Of a stretch of 64,000 nucleotides of DNA, positions 62,956 through 64,000 are shown piece by piece. Location of the stretch: assembly GCA_006384855.1 (NCBI GenBank), contig VCJN01001211.1, positions 152,645 to 216,644 on the forward strand, given 5' to 3'. Every line of letters begins with the position of its first letter. Position 1 is the stretch's first letter. The stretch comes from Tetraselmis striata. Taxonomy: Eukaryota; Chlorophyta; Chlorodendrophyceae; Chlorodendrales; Chlorodendraceae. The position numbers were made by a program, and so were the translations under genes. The notes below the pieces were generated by a model, which searched no databases, had not been told where the DNA came from, and saw nothing but the letters and a program-made list of their open reading frames with translations.

Positions 62956-64000
62956 GAAGTCTATATATGGTACGAGTACTCGTTCGTTCGTGTACGATGT
63001 ATATATGTGTACCTGAGGTTACGACGAATGCATGTATATTTATTACATCGCGCCGCCGCCGTGTGGCAAGCGTTGTGCTTTTGAGGAGATGGATGCCGCC
63101 TCGATTGTTACACTGGTTTCGGATCATGAGTTTCGACCCAGGAACATACAGAAATCGCCGTTTCGATCTCCATCAAAGCTGAGAATTGATGACTCAAGGG
63201 GGTGGGGGGAAGGAATGTAGTGAGACAATAACGAAGTCTATATATGGTGCGAGTACTCGTTCGTGTAGGATGTGTACCTGAGGTTACGACGAGTGCCTGT
63301 ATATTTATTACATCGCGCCGCCGCCGTGTGGCAAGCGTTGTGCTTTAGAGCCGATGGATGCCGCCTCGATTGTTACACTGGTTTCGGAGCATGAGTTTCG
63401 ATCCAGGAACCTAGAAATCGCCGTTTCGATCCCCATTGAAGCCGATAATTGATGCCTCGCGGGGGTGGGGGGATGAGGAATGTAGTAAGTGTCACCATAA
63501 CCAAGTATTTATATTACGAGTACTGGTACGTCTCGATGTGTACCTGAGACTACGACGAGTGCCTGTATATATGTTATATCACGCCGCCGCCGTGTGGCAA
63601 GCGTTGTGCTTTTGAGCAGATAGATGCCGCCTCGATTGTTACACTGGTTTCGGATCATGAGTTTCGACCCAGGAACATACAGAAATCACCGTTTCGATCC
63701 CCATCAAAGCTGAGAATTGATGACTCAAGGGGGTGGGGGGAAGGAATGTAGTGTCTCAATCACGAAGTCTATATATGGTACGAGTACTCTTTCGTGTAGG
63801 ATGTGTACCTGAGGTTACGACGAGTGCCTGTATATTTATTACATCGCGCGGCCACCGTGTGGCAAGCGTTGTGCTTTTGAGCAAATGGATGCCGCCACGA
63901 TTGTTACATTGGTTTCGGAGCATGAGTTTCGATCCAAGGACTTAGAAATCGCCGTTTTGATCCCCATTGAAGCCGAGAATTGATGTCTCGCAGGGGCGGG
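62956..64000 (+). repeat. Satellite, ~270-bp unit with two alternating unit types, running off the window
   Basis: Units start near 62956, 63233, 63502 and 63764 (GAAGTCTATATATGG-like), giving periods of 277, 269 and 262 bp. All share GTGTACCTGAG, GTGGCAAGCGTTGTGCTTT and GATTGTTACA.TGGTTTCGGA. Units 1 and 3 share GACCCAGGAACATACAG and GATGACTCAAGGGGGT; units 2 and 4 share TTTCGATCCA, a shorter CTAGAAATCGCC or TTAGAAATCGCC, and CTCGC.GGGG. No gene is seen. Confidence 0.9.

Overview
This window looks like nuclear DNA from a GC-rich, intron-rich green alga (Chlorophyta). The evidence is single-copy eukaryotic genes split into many short exons, strongly GC-biased coding sequence, AT-rich and simple-repeat-rich intergenic DNA, and introns loaded with long C or G homopolymers. 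The species is not identifiable by eye. All calls come from reading translations and splice sites; no database search was run.

Layout. 1-10.9 kb: repeat-rich DNA without a recognisable host gene, containing a 3.7-kb Tc1/mariner-pogo-like DNA transposon (1241-4935) whose empty target site survives in a second copy of the host repeat near 7.2 kb. 11.2-17.4 kb: a 12-exon SMYD-type SET lysine methyltransferase gene on the minus strand. 17.4-21.1 kb: non-coding, with a ~180-bp tandem satellite, a pair of inverted repeats and a ~99-bp poly(A)-tailed retro-insertion. 21.2-23.0 kb: an intronless leucine-rich-repeat/F-box-like gene (+). 24.0-25.9 kb: a THUMPD3-like tRNA guanine-N2 methyltransferase gene (-), convergent with the LRR gene. 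27.4-34.8 kb: a complete 13-exon SEC23 gene (+), divergent from THUMPD3. 36.7-38.9 kb: a 5-exon 2-oxoglutarate/Fe(II) dioxygenase gene (-). 37-50 kb: an accessory block with a tRNA-derived SINE family, an inverted-repeat element with a perfect hairpin, a duplicated ~460-bp segment, a 24-bp minisatellite and ~230-bp tandem repeats. 50.5-58.3 kb: a ~22-exon multi-pass membrane protein gene (+) whose C-terminal half resembles STRA6 (vitamin A transporter family). 60.2-62.2 kb: a two-exon gene (+) for a secreted protein with one intact and one catalytically dead trypsin-like domain. 62.5-62.9 kb: a fossil Ty1/copia fragment. 62.96-64.0 kb: a satellite with alternating unit types.

Functionally the genes are unrelated housekeeping or regulatory genes (COPII vesicle coat, tRNA modification, protein methylation, hydroxylation, membrane transport, secreted proteolysis) and do not form one pathway. 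The most notable items are the transposon with its internal empty-site control, the SINE family with target-site duplications (including a dimer), the active-plus-dead protease tandem, the STRA6-like gene, recurrent GC-AG introns, and intronic C/G homopolymers.
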